Positions 1 through 9,261 of a DNA stretch of 64,000 nt are shown piece after piece (position 1 is the stretch's first letter; the number at the start of each line of letters is the position of its first letter). The DNA is from an uncultured Flavobacteriales bacterium. GTDB lineage: Bacteria > Bacteroidota > Bacteroidia > Flavobacteriales > Crocinitomicaceae. The DNA lies in NCBI GenBank assembly GCA_946480815.1, contig CAMLLB010000005.1, positions 1 to 64,000 on the forward strand. The letters are read 5' to 3'. The translations under genes were made by a program, and so were the position numbers. Under the pieces are notes generated by a model that ran no database searches, was not told the DNA's origin, and saw only the letters and a program-made list of their open reading frames with translations.

Positions 1-4
1 AATC

Positions 5-63
5 GTTCAAAAGTTCAAATAGTTACCTTTCAAGGATCCATTTAACTTTTAGAACATTTGAAC
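5..63. repeat. Imperfect inverted repeat at window start
   Basis: The left arm begins GTTCAAAAGTTC and the right arm ends AGAACATTTGAAC, so the segment can fold into a long imperfect hairpin around a GGATCC-containing loop. It lies downstream of the minus-strand gene that ends at 103 and could act as its terminator, but it has no clean T-run. Function is inferred only. Confidence 0.4.
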
Positions 64-82
64 CTCTTGCACTTTTTCGAAG

Positions 83-106
83 GTGACTGAGCGTAGCCGA
101 AGTCAC
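83..106. repeat. Interspersed-type inverted repeat GTGACT...AGTCAC
   Basis: Arms GTGACT (83-88) and AGTCAC (101-106) flank the core GAGCGTAGCCGA. I recall similar CTGAGCG-AGCCGAAG repeats as common intergenic elements in Bacteroidota, but only one copy is seen here. The element overlaps the stop codon of the adjacent minus-strand gene (TGA at 103-105). Confidence 0.45.
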
Positions 107-1611
107 TCTTTCACCAAAGCACCCGACAAATCCACCAAATACGATTCATTATTCCCCAGGTTTTCCCAAACCAGTTTGATCCGTTTTCCGTTGATGTAAT
201 CCACGCGGTAAGCAATTCCCAGGTTTTCAAAAAAATGCGCATCCAATTCCTTGAACGGAAGATCTCCGAATTCAGCACCGGAAGGAACTTTATTTCCCGG
301 TAAAACAAAGAGGTATTCCCCGATATTGATTTTCCATTCAGCCAGTGTTTTTGCTTCCACATAACTCGTATAAACCGGTTCTTTCTTATTATTCTGAAAA
401 ACCACGATCAACACCATCCGATCTGTCTCATTGTGCAATTCCACGGCAATCTCTCCCGGTTTTCTGTCCAGGTCTTTGGTTTTTACATACGGTTTGCCGG
501 TTGATTTTCCTTGCGTAAAGAATTTGGTAAACGGAACCGAATCATTATTTCCCCAACTTTGGTACAACTCATTAAAAAGTGCATTGTCCCATTCGCGTTT
601 CTTTACCAGGTCGATTCCAACAAAGGGCAAATTCGAATCCAATTGTGCATCGTTGATCATGCGTTCCTCACTTTTAATTTCTGTGATCAGTGAGTCCAGT
701 TTCAACCGTTCTTCTTTGCTAAACTCCATGTAGGCCGTTTTTTCCTGGAGCATATCTGTTTCCGGATTTGCCTCTACAAAGAACAGGGCAATAATTCCAC
801 CAACACACAGTAAAAGGATCAAGATAACCAAACTCAAACGCAGCCAGGAAACACGGGTCGATTCCACCACAATTTTTCCCTTTTTCACGTCAGTCCCGAA
901 GTTGCTTAATTGCTTTCTGTGTTCATCCGTGAATTTAATTTCCAATAATTTATTGGTCAGATACATCAGGAAGCGTGTGGAGCTTTTCGGATGATAGGCC
1001 AGGCTCATGAAGAATTCCAGCAACTGTGTTTTTACACGGTAATGGTTTACATTCAATAAGTCGAGGGCAATGATCATATTTGGGCTTAAAAACGAATCGA
1101 TCAAACGGTGCAGGTCCGTATCTCTTTTTGCCTTATTTGTTGCCAGACCTAATTCTTCCTTCTGTTTGAAAATCCAATCCGATAACGAATCCTGAACCAG
1201 GTTTTGCTGGTAATCGGGAAGTAAAACGGAATAGCTCATAAAAAAATGAATGTTCTTTGCCGAAACCGAAGAAAATTGGTCTGTGAAAATTGGGAACAAA
1301 TACAATTCAAGGAATACTTTGTATTCTTCAAAAAGCGCGTGCTCCTGCAATTTCGATGAATCTACAAAAAGCGTTGAAAAAGTTCGATTCTTCAGTGTAT
1401 GGATCAGGCTTGAATTTTCTTCCGTCCACGAAGCAAAAATGATTCCCTTCGGATTAGAGCAAACACTCCAGAATTGCACTTCGTCCATTTCTGAAGCATC
1501 CGGAAACAATTTTTTGAATGTTTCCAGGAACTCTTCCTTTTGATCTTCGGAAAGCGGAAATTGCAGATTCGGATTTTCCTGTTTTACAGCACCTAATTGG
1601 AGATACTTCAT
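103..1611 (-). CDS. Hypothetical single-pass membrane protein
   Basis: I do not recognise this 502-residue protein. Residues 1-255 look soluble and mostly helical. One strong membrane segment follows at about 257-279 (core LVILILLLCVGGIIALFFV). A charged stretch follows it, and residues about 370-502 have alternating beta-like character. There is no N-terminal signal peptide, so the N-terminal half is probably cytoplasmic and the C-terminal part periplasmic. This arrangement suggests a sensor or anti-sigma-like role, but no diagnostic motif supports that. The ATG at 1611 is the only good start. The stop lies inside an interspersed repeat, so the extreme C-terminus may have been altered by that element. 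The upstream neighbour ctpA ends at its own terminator, so this gene is probably transcribed alone. Confidence 0.7.
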   Translation of the reverse strand: MKYLQLGAVKQENPNLQFPLSEDQKEEFLETFKKLFPDASEMDEVQFWSVCSNPKGIIFASWTEENSSLIHTLKNRTFSTLFVDSSKLQEHALFEEYKVFLELYLFPIFTDQFSSVSAKNIHFFMSYSVLLPDYQQNLVQDSLSDWIFKQKEELGLATNKAKRDTDLHRLIDSFLSPNMIIALDLLNVNHYRVKTQLLEFFMSLAYHPKSSTRFLMYLTNKLLEIKFTDEHRKQLSNFGTDVKKGKIVVESTRVSWLRLSLVILILLLCVGGIIALFFVEANPETDMLQEKTAYMEFSKEERLKLDSLITEIKSEERMINDAQLDSNLPFVGIDLVKKREWDNALFNELYQSWGNNDSVPFTKFFTQGKSTGKPYVKTKDLDRKPGEIAVELHNETDRMVLIVVFQNNKKEPVYTSYVEAKTLAEWKINIGEYLFVLPGNKVPSGAEFGDLPFKELDAHFFENLGIAYRVDYINGKRIKLVWENLGNNESYLVDLSGALVKE

Positions 1612-1664
1612 GACATGTGATTGATGGATTGAAAGTACTACTTTTTAAGGAATTAAGCTCCCAT

Positions 1665-1702
1665 AAAAAATATCCCCCAATTCAACAGGTGAACTGGGGG
1701 AT
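1665..1702 (-). terminator. Terminator after the ctpA operon
   Basis: A hairpin with arms ATCCCCCA...TGGGGGAT (1672-1702), extended inward by TTCA/TGAA, is followed on the minus strand by a T-rich run (ATATTTTTTA). It sits 26 bases past the stop of the S41 peptidase gene. Confidence 0.8.
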
Positions 1703-1727
1703 GTTATGATTGATAAAATTTATTTAT

Positions 1728-3302
1728 CTATTTACTTTTCAAATAACCGAGTGCTTTCTGAATTTCTTTATCGTAAGATGCAACAAGGAAAAAATACCCT
1801 TCTTCAATAAATAACTGACGTGCGATTTCTGCCTTCATGACGTGTTTGATCAATTCTTCACTTCGTGCAAAATCTCTGGCATCAAATGGTACCTTCAGTT
1901 TTTCTCCTTCAGCGATCAAACGCTGTACAAGCGGTTTAGGAGTTTCAAAGGTTCGGGTGAATTCCTGGATTGAAGCCCAGGAGTTTCGTTTGTTCGCAAC
2001 GAAATCAAAAGCAACCTGCTGGAACGCTCCCGAATAACGCAGAGTCAGATAATAGATTGTGGAATTGGATGTGTCCAGGGGAACAAAAATGTCCGGCATA
2101 ATTCCTCCACCATCGTAAACGATCCGCCCTTTCAGTGTTTTGAATTTGTTTGCATTCTTAAAAACAGAAGAATCCGGGGTGAAATATTCGCCATTATCTC
2201 TTCTCTTTTCATTGCTGTGATAATAATCCTCATAGCTTTCACCAAACGGTTTTTGGATACAACGCCCGGAAGGAGTATAATAGCGTGCAATGGTCAATCT
2301 CAGATCACTTTTATCCGAAAGCGAGAAATCCTGCTGAACCAATCCTTTTCCGAACGATCTGCGTCCGACGATCATTCCGCGGTCATTATCCTGGATAGCA
2401 CCTGCAACAATTTCGGAAGCTGAAGCAGAATTTTCGTTGATCAATACCACAAGCGGAGTCTTTTCCAGTAATCCGCCGGCTCTGGCATAACGTGTTGTAC
2501 TCAGGAATTTTTTTCCTTTAATAATAACAATTTTTTGACCTTCCGGTAAAAACTCATCTGCAATCTTCACTGCTCCATCCAAGACCCCGCCTCCGTTATC
2601 TCTCAGGTCGAAGATCAATTTTTTCATTCCTTTTGCCTTTAACAGAGCTGCCGCATAATGGAATTCCTGTGCACTTGAAACAGAAAAATTGTCCAGGCGG
2701 ATGTACCCTGTTTTATCATCCAGCATTTGGGAACATACAATGGAAGGGATCGGGATAATTCCACGAACGATTGTTTTTTCGATCTTTCTTTTATTGCGGT
2801 AAAGCTGGATTTTCACGCGGGTATTCGGTTCACCCTTCAACTTACCCATGACGTCATCGTTCTTGATTTTCTTGCCGGCTACATTTTTTCCGTCAATCAT
2901 CAGGATCTTATCGCCTGCCAAAACTCCGTTACCAAAAGAAGGTGAATTCGGGATCACATTCGTTACACACAAGGTATCGCGAATAATTGCAAAACGAATT
3001 CCGATTCCTCCGAACTTCCCATCGATTTGTTCATTCATTGCCTGCAAATCCTCAAACGGAATATAGTTCGAGTGCGGGTCCAGTTCATGCAACATATCCG
3101 AGATTGTCTTTTCGAACAATTTCTTGCTCTCGATCGAATCCACGTATTCCCGGTCCAGCAAAGTGATAATTTCCTGCATTTTGGAATAATTCCCCGAAAC
3201 GGGTTGTGGTTCCTGTTGATTTAACCGGGATCCAAGTAACAAACCAATAGCCAGGAAGACCATTAATAAGACAGGATAGACAAAGGCATATTTTCTATTC
3301 AT
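1728..3302 (-). CDS. S41 carboxyl-terminal processing peptidase
   Basis: This 524-residue protein is a CtpA/Prc-type serine protease that trims C-termini of envelope proteins. An N-terminal membrane anchor or signal segment occupies about 5-24. A PDZ domain follows at about 90-175, with the carboxylate-binding-type loop near GGIGIRF. The tail-specific protease domain spans about 195-360. The catalytic dyad is Ser294, in SASASE, and Lys319, in SFGKG. The C-terminal 150 residues are the usual Bacteroidota extension. The ATG overlaps the dCMP deaminase stop by 4 bases, which indicates translational coupling in a three-gene minus-strand run (response regulator, deaminase, protease). Family assignment is firm; the physiological substrate is unknown. 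Confidence 0.95.
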   Translation of the reverse strand: MNRKYAFVYPVLLMVFLAIGLLLGSRLNQQEPQPVSGNYSKMQEIITLLDREYVDSIESKKLFEKTISDMLHELDPHSNYIPFEDLQAMNEQIDGKFGGIGIRFAIIRDTLCVTNVIPNSPSFGNGVLAGDKILMIDGKNVAGKKIKNDDVMGKLKGEPNTRVKIQLYRNKRKIEKTIVRGIIPIPSIVCSQMLDDKTGYIRLDNFSVSSAQEFHYAAALLKAKGMKKLIFDLRDNGGGVLDGAVKIADEFLPEGQKIVIIKGKKFLSTTRYARAGGLLEKTPLVVLINENSASASEIVAGAIQDNDRGMIVGRRSFGKGLVQQDFSLSDKSDLRLTIARYYTPSGRCIQKPFGESYEDYYHSNEKRRDNGEYFTPDSSVFKNANKFKTLKGRIVYDGGGIMPDIFVPLDTSNSTIYYLTLRYSGAFQQVAFDFVANKRNSWASIQEFTRTFETPKPLVQRLIAEGEKLKVPFDARDFARSEELIKHVMKAEIARQLFIEEGYFFLVASYDKEIQKALGYLKSK

Positions 3303-3754
3303 TCGTTAGGGTCTGAGATATGAACAACTTCAACACCGGCACTTTTTAAAAAATCCACACCGGTAGTATCTTTATATTCCGTCATGTAAACAACTCGTTT
3401 GATTCCGGCCTGTAAGACCAGTTTACTGCAATCTTTGCAAGGTGATAAGGTAATAAACAACGTTGCTCCGCTGCAGTCATTAGTGGAACGCGCCACTTTT
3501 AAGATGGCATTTGCCTCCGCATGCAGGACATACCATTCCGTATTTCCCTGCTGATCTTCACAGCAATTCGGGAAACCTGCCGGTGTTCCGTTATAACCGT
3601 CAGAAATAATTCTTCCGTCACGCACAATCAGCGCCCCCACTTTTTTTCGTTCGCAATGAGATAACTCCGCCCAGGTTTGAGCCATTCTCAAATAGGCTTT
3701 ATCATAACGCAATCTCTTTTCTTCTGTTATTTCTCTGTCAAGTTCTACAACCAT
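3299..3754 (-). CDS. dCMP deaminase family protein
   Basis: This is a zinc-dependent cytidine/deoxycytidylate deaminase of 151 residues, the usual family length. The zinc and catalytic motif HAE is at residues 78-80, and the second motif PCKDC carries Cys106 and Cys109. An NGTPAGFPNC segment near residue 55, before the catalytic motif, is typical of ComEB/dCMP deaminases rather than tRNA or guanine deaminases. The reaction is dCMP to dUMP, which would feed thymidylate synthesis. A dUTPase gene occurs later in this window, so both routes to dUMP may exist. A -7-like element (3759-3766, minus) lies only four bases before the ATG, so the gene may have its own leaderless transcript besides read-through from the response regulator 15 bases upstream. 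Confidence 0.93.
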   Translation of the reverse strand: MVVELDREITEEKRLRYDKAYLRMAQTWAELSHCERKKVGALIVRDGRIISDGYNGTPAGFPNCCEDQQGNTEWYVLHAEANAILKVARSTNDCSGATLFITLSPCKDCSKLVLQAGIKRVVYMTEYKDTTGVDFLKSAGVEVVHISDPNE

Positions 3755-3758
3755 GTTG

Positions 3759-3766
3759 CAAAGATA
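3759..3766 (-). promoter_or_regulatory. -7 box TATCTTTG, 4 nt before dCMP deaminase start
   Basis: The minus strand reads TATCTTTG, a perfect match to the Bacteroidota -7 consensus TAnnTTTG, followed by CAAC and then ATG. This spacing would place the transcription start at or beside the start codon. Confidence 0.6.
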
Positions 3767-3769
3767 GGA

Positions 3770-4462
3770 TTAATCAGGTAAGGTAAATTTATATCCGACT
3801 CCGCGAATCGAATGGAAAAATTGCGGGTTCTTCGGGTCTTCTTCAAACAATTTGCGAAAGCTCAAGATGTAATTATCGATCGTTCTTCCCGTTGGAAATT
3901 GATCATTTGTCCAAAGGGAATTGAGGATTTCATCACGTGAAACCACCTCATCCTTTCGGGAAAAGAACAGCTGGATCAATTCCATTTCGCGCTTACTTAA
4001 TTCCTGTTTCTCTCCTGAAAGAATATTTTCTACTTCAAAAGAAGCAGGTAATACCCGGTAATTTCCAATTTTTATCTCGGATGGGATCGAAACGTGCTTT
4101 TTATTCGGCTGGACCAAAATGGAACAGCGAAGAATGAATTCTTCCAAATCGAATGGTTTTGGCAGGTAATCATTTGCACCTAATTTCAGGCCTGCAATCC
4201 GGTCAATCGTATTTCCTTTGGCCGAAATAAAAATAATCGGAACAGCAGATACTTCCCTAAACGCGCGACAAATATCCAATCCACTGACTTCCGGCAGCAT
4301 CACATCCAAAATCACCAGGTTGAAATTATCCAATTGATTTTTCATTGCCAGGGCCTCTTTTCCACTGTTAACCGTAGTGACGGAATAGCCCTCCAATTCC
4401 AGGTTAAACTGGATTATTTCGAGCAAACTTTGCTCATCTTCGATGACTAGAACCTTATTCAT
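3770..4462 (-). CDS. OmpR/PhoB-family response regulator
   Basis: This is a 230-residue two-component regulator. The receiver domain (1-115) has the acidic pocket EDE at 8-10, phospho-acceptor Asp53 in LDVMLPEVSG and conserved Lys102 in LPKPFD. The winged-helix DNA-binding domain spans about 130-228 and ends with RGVGYKF, typical of Trans_reg_C proteins. No cognate histidine kinase is adjacent, so it is an orphan within this window. It heads the minus-strand run with the deaminase and CtpA-type protease. It diverges from the T9SS protease gene at 4553, whose promoter lies in the 90-base gap, so autoregulation or control of that protease is possible but unproven. Confidence 0.95.
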   Translation of the reverse strand: MNKVLVIEDEQSLLEIIQFNLELEGYSVTTVNSGKEALAMKNQLDNFNLVILDVMLPEVSGLDICRAFREVSAVPIIFISAKGNTIDRIAGLKLGANDYLPKPFDLEEFILRCSILVQPNKKHVSIPSEIKIGNYRVLPASFEVENILSGEKQELSKREMELIQLFFSRKDEVVSRDEILNSLWTNDQFPTGRTIDNYILSFRKLFEEDPKNPQFFHSIRGVGYKFTLPD

Positions 4463-4518
4463 TCGACAAACTTCTATAAAAAAGCGTTTTCAAGTTTTTA
4501 TCTTGTGTTAAAAGAGTG

Positions 4519-4526
4519 TAATTTTG
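4519..4526 (+). promoter_or_regulatory. -7 box TAATTTTG for the T9SS protease gene
   Basis: A TAnnTTTG match lies 26 bases upstream of the ATG at 4553. The nearby TTG-rich stretch at about 4496-4507 gives no clean -33 partner. Confidence 0.5.
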
Positions 4527-4552
4527 AGAAAACTACACAAAATATCAGCACC

Positions 4553-7039
4553 ATGCTAAAATATCTTTTAATGCTCTGCGTATTCATGTCTCTAGGCGCA
4601 GCATTAAATGCACAGGTAAGTGAAGGCGGTCTTCCGATAGGGTTACAAAAAGTGACTACTACCGGTGTTGCTCCGTTCCAATATGCTCCGGCTGTTTATA
4701 TACTTAGCAAACCAAATGTCGTTGCTGCCAAGAATGAAGATTCGGCAAATGATTCGAAAGGTGCTTATCGTGTAGGGCTGAATGTGCCTGTTTCTATTAC
4801 TATGAACAATTCCGGAAGCTGGACCTTATTGCCGGACGGAACAAAGGTTTGGAGATTAATTATTTCCGGAAAGGATGCCCTTGCACTTGGATTGTATTTT
4901 CAGGAAGCCGTTCATATTCCTGCAGGCGGGAAACTATTTGCTTACAACGAAAATGGAAAACAGGTTCTGGGAGCGTATACTTCGGCCACTGATGATTTCC
5001 AGGCAATGGAAATGGTACAGGGCGAAAAGTTGTACCTTGAATACAGTGCTCCGTCATGGGTGCAGGAGATTCCTGTCTTCACGATCAATGAGGTTGTTTA
5101 CTTCTACCGTGGAGTGGAGGAACATGTGGGTGCATTCATCAGCGACGAAATCGTTCATGAAAAAGCCGGGACCTGCGAAGTCGATGTTGCCTGTTCGGAA
5201 GGAAACAATTGGGCAGACCAGATCAAGTCGGTTGTTCATTACACGTTTAATGACGGAACTTCAACTTATGTTTGTTCAGCTTCTACCATTAACAATACTT
5301 CAAATGACTGTAAACCGTATATTCTCACGGCATGGCATTGCGGAGAACGGGTAGCAGGTCAATCCATTGCAACCTGGGTTTGGTACTGGAAATATCAAAA
5401 AACAACCTGTGCTCCCGGCACGGGTAATTATACTGATCCTTCAAAAGGATCAAAAACAATGACCGGCGGAATCGTAAGAGCATCTTCAGAAAACGGAACC
5501 TTAAATAATCCTCCGGGGGCGTATGAGGTTGCGGGATCTGACTTCCACCTGGTAGAACTGAATGCACAGCCCCCAACTTCCTATGATGTATATTATGCCG
5601 GTTGGGACCGTACGAACACTGCTTCCGGAAGCGGGGTAGGAATTCATCATCCTGCGGGAAGTGCAAAGAAAATCTCCACTTACTCGGAAGCTCTTACTAC
5701 AGAAACCTATAATGGCGGAGCTCCAAATGCACATTGGAAAGTATTCTGGGAAACAACTGCAAATGGTCACGGTGTTACGGAAGGGGGATCCTCCGGTTCA
5801 CCCATCTTTAATAGCGCAGGAAGGATTGTCGGCCAGCTGTCAGGTGGTGCATCTGCTTGTACAGCCAATGGTGCAGGACAGGGAACAGGTCCGGATAAGC
5901 ACGATTTGTATGGAAAATTCTATGTCGACTGGGACCAAAACGGTTCTACTGCAAATGCACAATTAAAACCCTGGCTGGATCCTACGAATACCGGATTAAC
6001 ATATCTTAATGGATTGGCTACCCCATGTGTGATTACTCCTAATATACCTGTTGCAGAATTTGTTGCGAATCCCACAACAGTAAGTGTCGGAGGAACATCA
6101 CAGTTTACGGATCAATCTACCGGAAATCCTTCAAGCTGGTCCTGGGTAATCACTCCGGCAGTTGGGTGGAGCTACATTGGTGGAACGAATGCAAATTCGC
6201 AAAACCCGCAGGTTGTTTTCAACGTAGGCGGATATTACACGGTTGAGCTGACTGTTTCAAATTCAGCCGGATCGGACGTCGAATTGAAAACAGATTATAT
6301 TTATGTAACAACGGCGACATCACCGTGTACTGCAACATCTGCTTATTGTGATGAATTCATCCACAAAGTAGTGCTTGAAACGATCAGCAATGAAACGGGT
6401 TGCACCAACTACACCAATTATGAGTTAAGCACTACCTTGATAAAAGGTCAAAACTATACGATCTCGATCATACCGCAAATTACGGGTGGACAACCCGGAA
6501 GTGCTTATGTGGGTGACGAAATTGCCGCCTGGATCGATTTCAACAGTGACTTTGACTTTGATGATGCAAATGAACGGATCGCATTCGTATCCATTACCAC
6601 CGGCTCCTCTTTGGTTTTCAATTTTGCTGTTCCTTCCAATGCTGTTACCGGAATGGTTAAGATGCGTACGCGTATTGTCTTCAACCCGGAACAAGGAGGA
6701 GAAGGCCCGATACAACCTTGTGGAAACACTAATTATGGCGAAGTGGAGGATTACAATATCATTCTTTCGAATTCACTTGGTTTGGAGCAAAATCACCTGG
6801 ATGCTGTTTCAATTTATCCGAATCCAGCGTTGGATGAGGTAAAAGTAGATCTTTCGGGGATAAATGGCGAAACCATCTCACTTGAATTGCTGGATATGAC
6901 CGGGAAAATAATTCAAACCCGGAATACAATTTCTGGAAATGTTACCGTTATTGACTTGAGCAACGTTGCTAAAGGCAGTTACCAGGTTCGGATCTCTGAC
7001 GGAACTATTCAACGGATTGCGCGAATTGTAAAACTATAG
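4553..7039 (+). CDS. T9SS-secreted lysyl-endopeptidase-like serine protease
   Basis: This 828-residue exported protein starts with a signal peptide (about 1-21, ending LNAQ). A pro-region leads to a trypsin-fold catalytic domain resembling Achromobacter lysyl endopeptidase. The triad is His262 (TAWHCG), Asp330 (SDFHLVEL) and Ser414 (GGSSGSP), with several cysteines for disulfides. A PKD-like domain follows at about 515-605. A GEVEDY-type module comes next (CGNTNYGEVEDY, near 735). The C-terminal type A sorting domain starts near YPNPALDEV. A GTG-initiated version 16 residues longer is possible, but ATG 4553 places the signal peptide at the N-terminus. Predicted location is the cell surface or outside the cell. 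The glycosyltransferase downstream starts only two bases after the stop. Confidence 0.93.
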   Translation: MLKYLLMLCVFMSLGAALNAQVSEGGLPIGLQKVTTTGVAPFQYAPAVYILSKPNVVAAKNEDSANDSKGAYRVGLNVPVSITMNNSGSWTLLPDGTKVWRLIISGKDALALGLYFQEAVHIPAGGKLFAYNENGKQVLGAYTSATDDFQAMEMVQGEKLYLEYSAPSWVQEIPVFTINEVVYFYRGVEEHVGAFISDEIVHEKAGTCEVDVACSEGNNWADQIKSVVHYTFNDGTSTYVCSASTINNTSNDCKPYILTAWHCGERVAGQSIATWVWYWKYQKTTCAPGTGNYTDPSKGSKTMTGGIVRASSENGTLNNPPGAYEVAGSDFHLVELNAQPPTSYDVYYAGWDRTNTASGSGVGIHHPAGSAKKISTYSEALTTETYNGGAPNAHWKVFWETTANGHGVTEGGSSGSPIFNSAGRIVGQLSGGASACTANGAGQGTGPDKHDLYGKFYVDWDQNGSTANAQLKPWLDPTNTGLTYLNGLATPCVITPNIPVAEFVANPTTVSVGGTSQFTDQSTGNPSSWSWVITPAVGWSYIGGTNANSQNPQVVFNVGGYYTVELTVSNSAGSDVELKTDYIYVTTATSPCTATSAYCDEFIHKVVLETISNETGCTNYTNYELSTTLIKGQNYTISIIPQITGGQPGSAYVGDEIAAWIDFNSDFDFDDANERIAFVSITTGSSLVFNFAVPSNAVTGMVKMRTRIVFNPEQGGEGPIQPCGNTNYGEVEDYNIILSNSLGLEQNHLDAVSIYPNPALDEVKVDLSGINGETISLELLDMTGKIIQTRNTISGNVTVIDLSNVAKGSYQVRISDGTIQRIARIVKL

Positions 7040-7040
7040 A

Positions 7041-8165
7041 TTGAAGAAACCAACAGTTATTGTCAGTGTTATCAATGATTTGAATACCGATCAGCGTGTT
7101 CACAAGGTTTGTTCGTTTATTGAAAGTCAGGGCTACGATGTATTGCTGGTAGGACGGACGCTTAAATCCAGTCAAAAAATGGAATACCGGAGTTACCGTA
7201 CCAAACGCTTCCGGATGTTTTTTGAAAAGGGTGCACTATTTTATGCCTGGTTCAATTTTCGTTTGTTTTGGTTCCTCTTGTTCCATTCCTCAAACATCCT
7301 GGTCGCAAATGACCTGGATACTTTGCTTCCGAATTACCTGGTTTCGAAACTGAAAAGAAAAAGGCTGGTGTACGATTCACATGAGTACTTTACGGAGGTC
7401 CCTGAGTTGACCAGCCGACCGAAAATAAAAGCAGTATGGGAACGTATTGAACGCTTTATTTTCCCTAAACTCCAATTCGTCAGCACCGTTAATCAGTCCA
7501 TTGCCGATAAATACCGGGAAAAGTACGGTGTTACACTCAAAGTGGTCCGGAATGTCTCTCCGCTTTGGAATCCGTCCCACATTCGTTCAAAACAGGAATT
7601 GGGAATCCCGGAAGGAAAACACATCCTGATTATGCAAGGTGCAGGATTGAATGTCGACAGAGGTGTTGAAGAAGCAATCCGGATGATGCCTTTTCTGGAA
7701 AATACGGTGTTGATAATCGTAGGGAATGGCGATATTATCCCGGAAATGAAAAAATTAGTAGCATGTGAGAAGTGGCAGGATCGGGTTCTTTTCTTTGGAA
7801 AACGACCCTATGCAGAATTGCTGCAATTCACCCAACAGGCAGAGCTGGGTTTAAGTTTCGACCAGCCGACGAACCCGAATTACTTGTTTTCATTACCCAA
7901 TAAAATCTTTGATTACATCCATACTTACACTCCAATTATTTGCTCCGATTTGGTAGAAGTTTCGAAATTGGTAAAAGGCTATAATGTAGGAGAAATTGTT
8001 ACGGATTTTGAACCGCAGCAACTTGCCCGGCAGATTCAATCGGTTCTTGACAATGCCGAATTGAGGGAACTTTGGAAAAACAATTGTAAAATTGCCGCAA
8101 GTAAAGAAAATTGGGATGTTGAAGTCCGGCAATTAAACGAATTCTATCCGAAAGTCCATGAATAA
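7041..8165 (+). CDS. GT4-type glycosyltransferase (TTG start)
   Basis: This 374-residue protein has a GT-B fold. The N-terminal acceptor half begins with a typical TVIVSVINDLNTDQRVHK segment. The C-terminal nucleotide-sugar half includes ILIMQGAGLNVDRGVEEAI and the donor-site region SLPNKIFDYIHTYTPIICS. The start must be TTG at 7041, because the first downstream ATG would remove the first beta strand and glycine loop. It begins two bases after the protease stop and overlaps the next glycosyltransferase by 8 bases. The pair therefore forms one unit that probably acts on a surface polysaccharide or glycoprotein glycan. Donor and acceptor cannot be read from sequence. Confidence 0.9.
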   Translation: MKKPTVIVSVINDLNTDQRVHKVCSFIESQGYDVLLVGRTLKSSQKMEYRSYRTKRFRMFFEKGALFYAWFNFRLFWFLLFHSSNILVANDLDTLLPNYLVSKLKRKRLVYDSHEYFTEVPELTSRPKIKAVWERIERFIFPKLQFVSTVNQSIADKYREKYGVTLKVVRNVSPLWNPSHIRSKQELGIPEGKHILIMQGAGLNVDRGVEEAIRMMPFLENTVLIIVGNGDIIPEMKKLVACEKWQDRVLFFGKRPYAELLQFTQQAELGLSFDQPTNPNYLFSLPNKIFDYIHTYTPIICSDLVEVSKLVKGYNVGEIVTDFEPQQLARQIQSVLDNAELRELWKNNCKIAASKENWDVEVRQLNEFYPKVHE

Positions 8166-9261
8166 GTCCATCCACGTAGTTTCTTTTGATGTCCCGTTTC
8201 CTCCCGATTACGGAGGTGTACTGGATGTCTGGCTCAGGGCAAAAGGATTAAAAAAATTGGGATATTCCGTCATTCTCCATTGCTATGAATATGGAAGGGG
8301 AAGAAACCACGACTTTTCTGAAATTGCAGATAAAATATACTATTACGACCGCAAAAACGGAGTAAAATCTGCGATTTCGAACCTTCCTTATATCGTAAAA
8401 AGCAGGAATTCAGAAGAATTGCTGGTACGTTTACTTGCGGATGATTTTCCGGTTTTACTGGAAGGTCAGCATTGCACCTTTTGGGTTCGTGAACTGATCA
8501 GAAATAACCAAAAAGTGGCTGTTCGCATGCACAATATCGAATGGCAATATTACCGCGATCTGGCAAAGGACGCCAAAACCACTTCCGAACGTTTGTTCTT
8601 CAGTTTGGAAGCACGCAAATTGAGAAAACATGAATCCCAATTGAAGCAAGTCCCTCTTTTGTGTATTTCGAAGAGTGATCAGGAATACTATCGGAATTTG
8701 GGTTTTCAAACTACCTATCTTCCGGTTACCATCAACCCGGATTTGGTTTTATCTCCACTGGAAGGAGCACCTTTTGCATTGTATCATGGGAATTTAGCTG
8801 TTCCGGAAAATCGGGAAGCAATTGAGAGACTGATCCAGGAAAATAGGCGACAAAAGTTTGATCTTCCGGTGGTGATTGCAGGTAAAAATCCTGGAACTGC
8901 TCTTGTGAAGAAAATTGAGGCACAAGGATGGACCTGTGTCGCGAATCCGAGTGATCCGGAATTGAATGATCTGATGCGAAGCTGTACCCTGCACCTATTA
9001 ATTGGGTTTAAATCAAGCGGCATCAAATTGAAAGTGATCCGTGCCTTACTCACCCAAAAACCATGTATTGCAACGAAGGAAATGACCGGAACTTCGGGTT
9101 TGGAAAACTATTGCAAACTATGGGACCCGGTTTCGCCATTGGCAGATACCATCCAAAAGGTAGCAAGAGAAAATCAACCGGGATCAAATCGCATAGAAGA
9201 ACTGGAAACAGCATTTGGAATTGAAAAGCTGGAGGTTGCTTTGGAAGAGATTGGGTTTTGA
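8158..9261 (+). CDS. GT4-type glycosyltransferase
   Basis: This 367-residue protein has an N-terminal PFPPDYGG loop and GT-B architecture typical of GT4 enzymes. A donor-side segment LYHGNLAVPENREAIERL resembles the usual nucleotide-sugar domain entry. The later GIKLKVIRALLTQKPCIATK replaces the canonical K-x-x-E region of more active family members. The gene overlaps its upstream partner by 8 bases and is followed by a 366-base gap. The two transferases probably extend the same glycan in sequence. The exact sugar is unknown. A hint of sequence divergence in the catalytic half lowers certainty about the enzymatic subfamily but not the fold. Confidence 0.85.
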   Translation: MNKSIHVVSFDVPFPPDYGGVLDVWLRAKGLKKLGYSVILHCYEYGRGRNHDFSEIADKIYYYDRKNGVKSAISNLPYIVKSRNSEELLVRLLADDFPVLLEGQHCTFWVRELIRNNQKVAVRMHNIEWQYYRDLAKDAKTTSERLFFSLEARKLRKHESQLKQVPLLCISKSDQEYYRNLGFQTTYLPVTINPDLVLSPLEGAPFALYHGNLAVPENREAIERLIQENRRQKFDLPVVIAGKNPGTALVKKIEAQGWTCVANPSDPELNDLMRSCTLHLLIGFKSSGIKLKVIRALLTQKPCIATKEMTGTSGLENYCKLWDPVSPLADTIQKVARENQPGSNRIEELETAFGIEKLEVALEEIGF

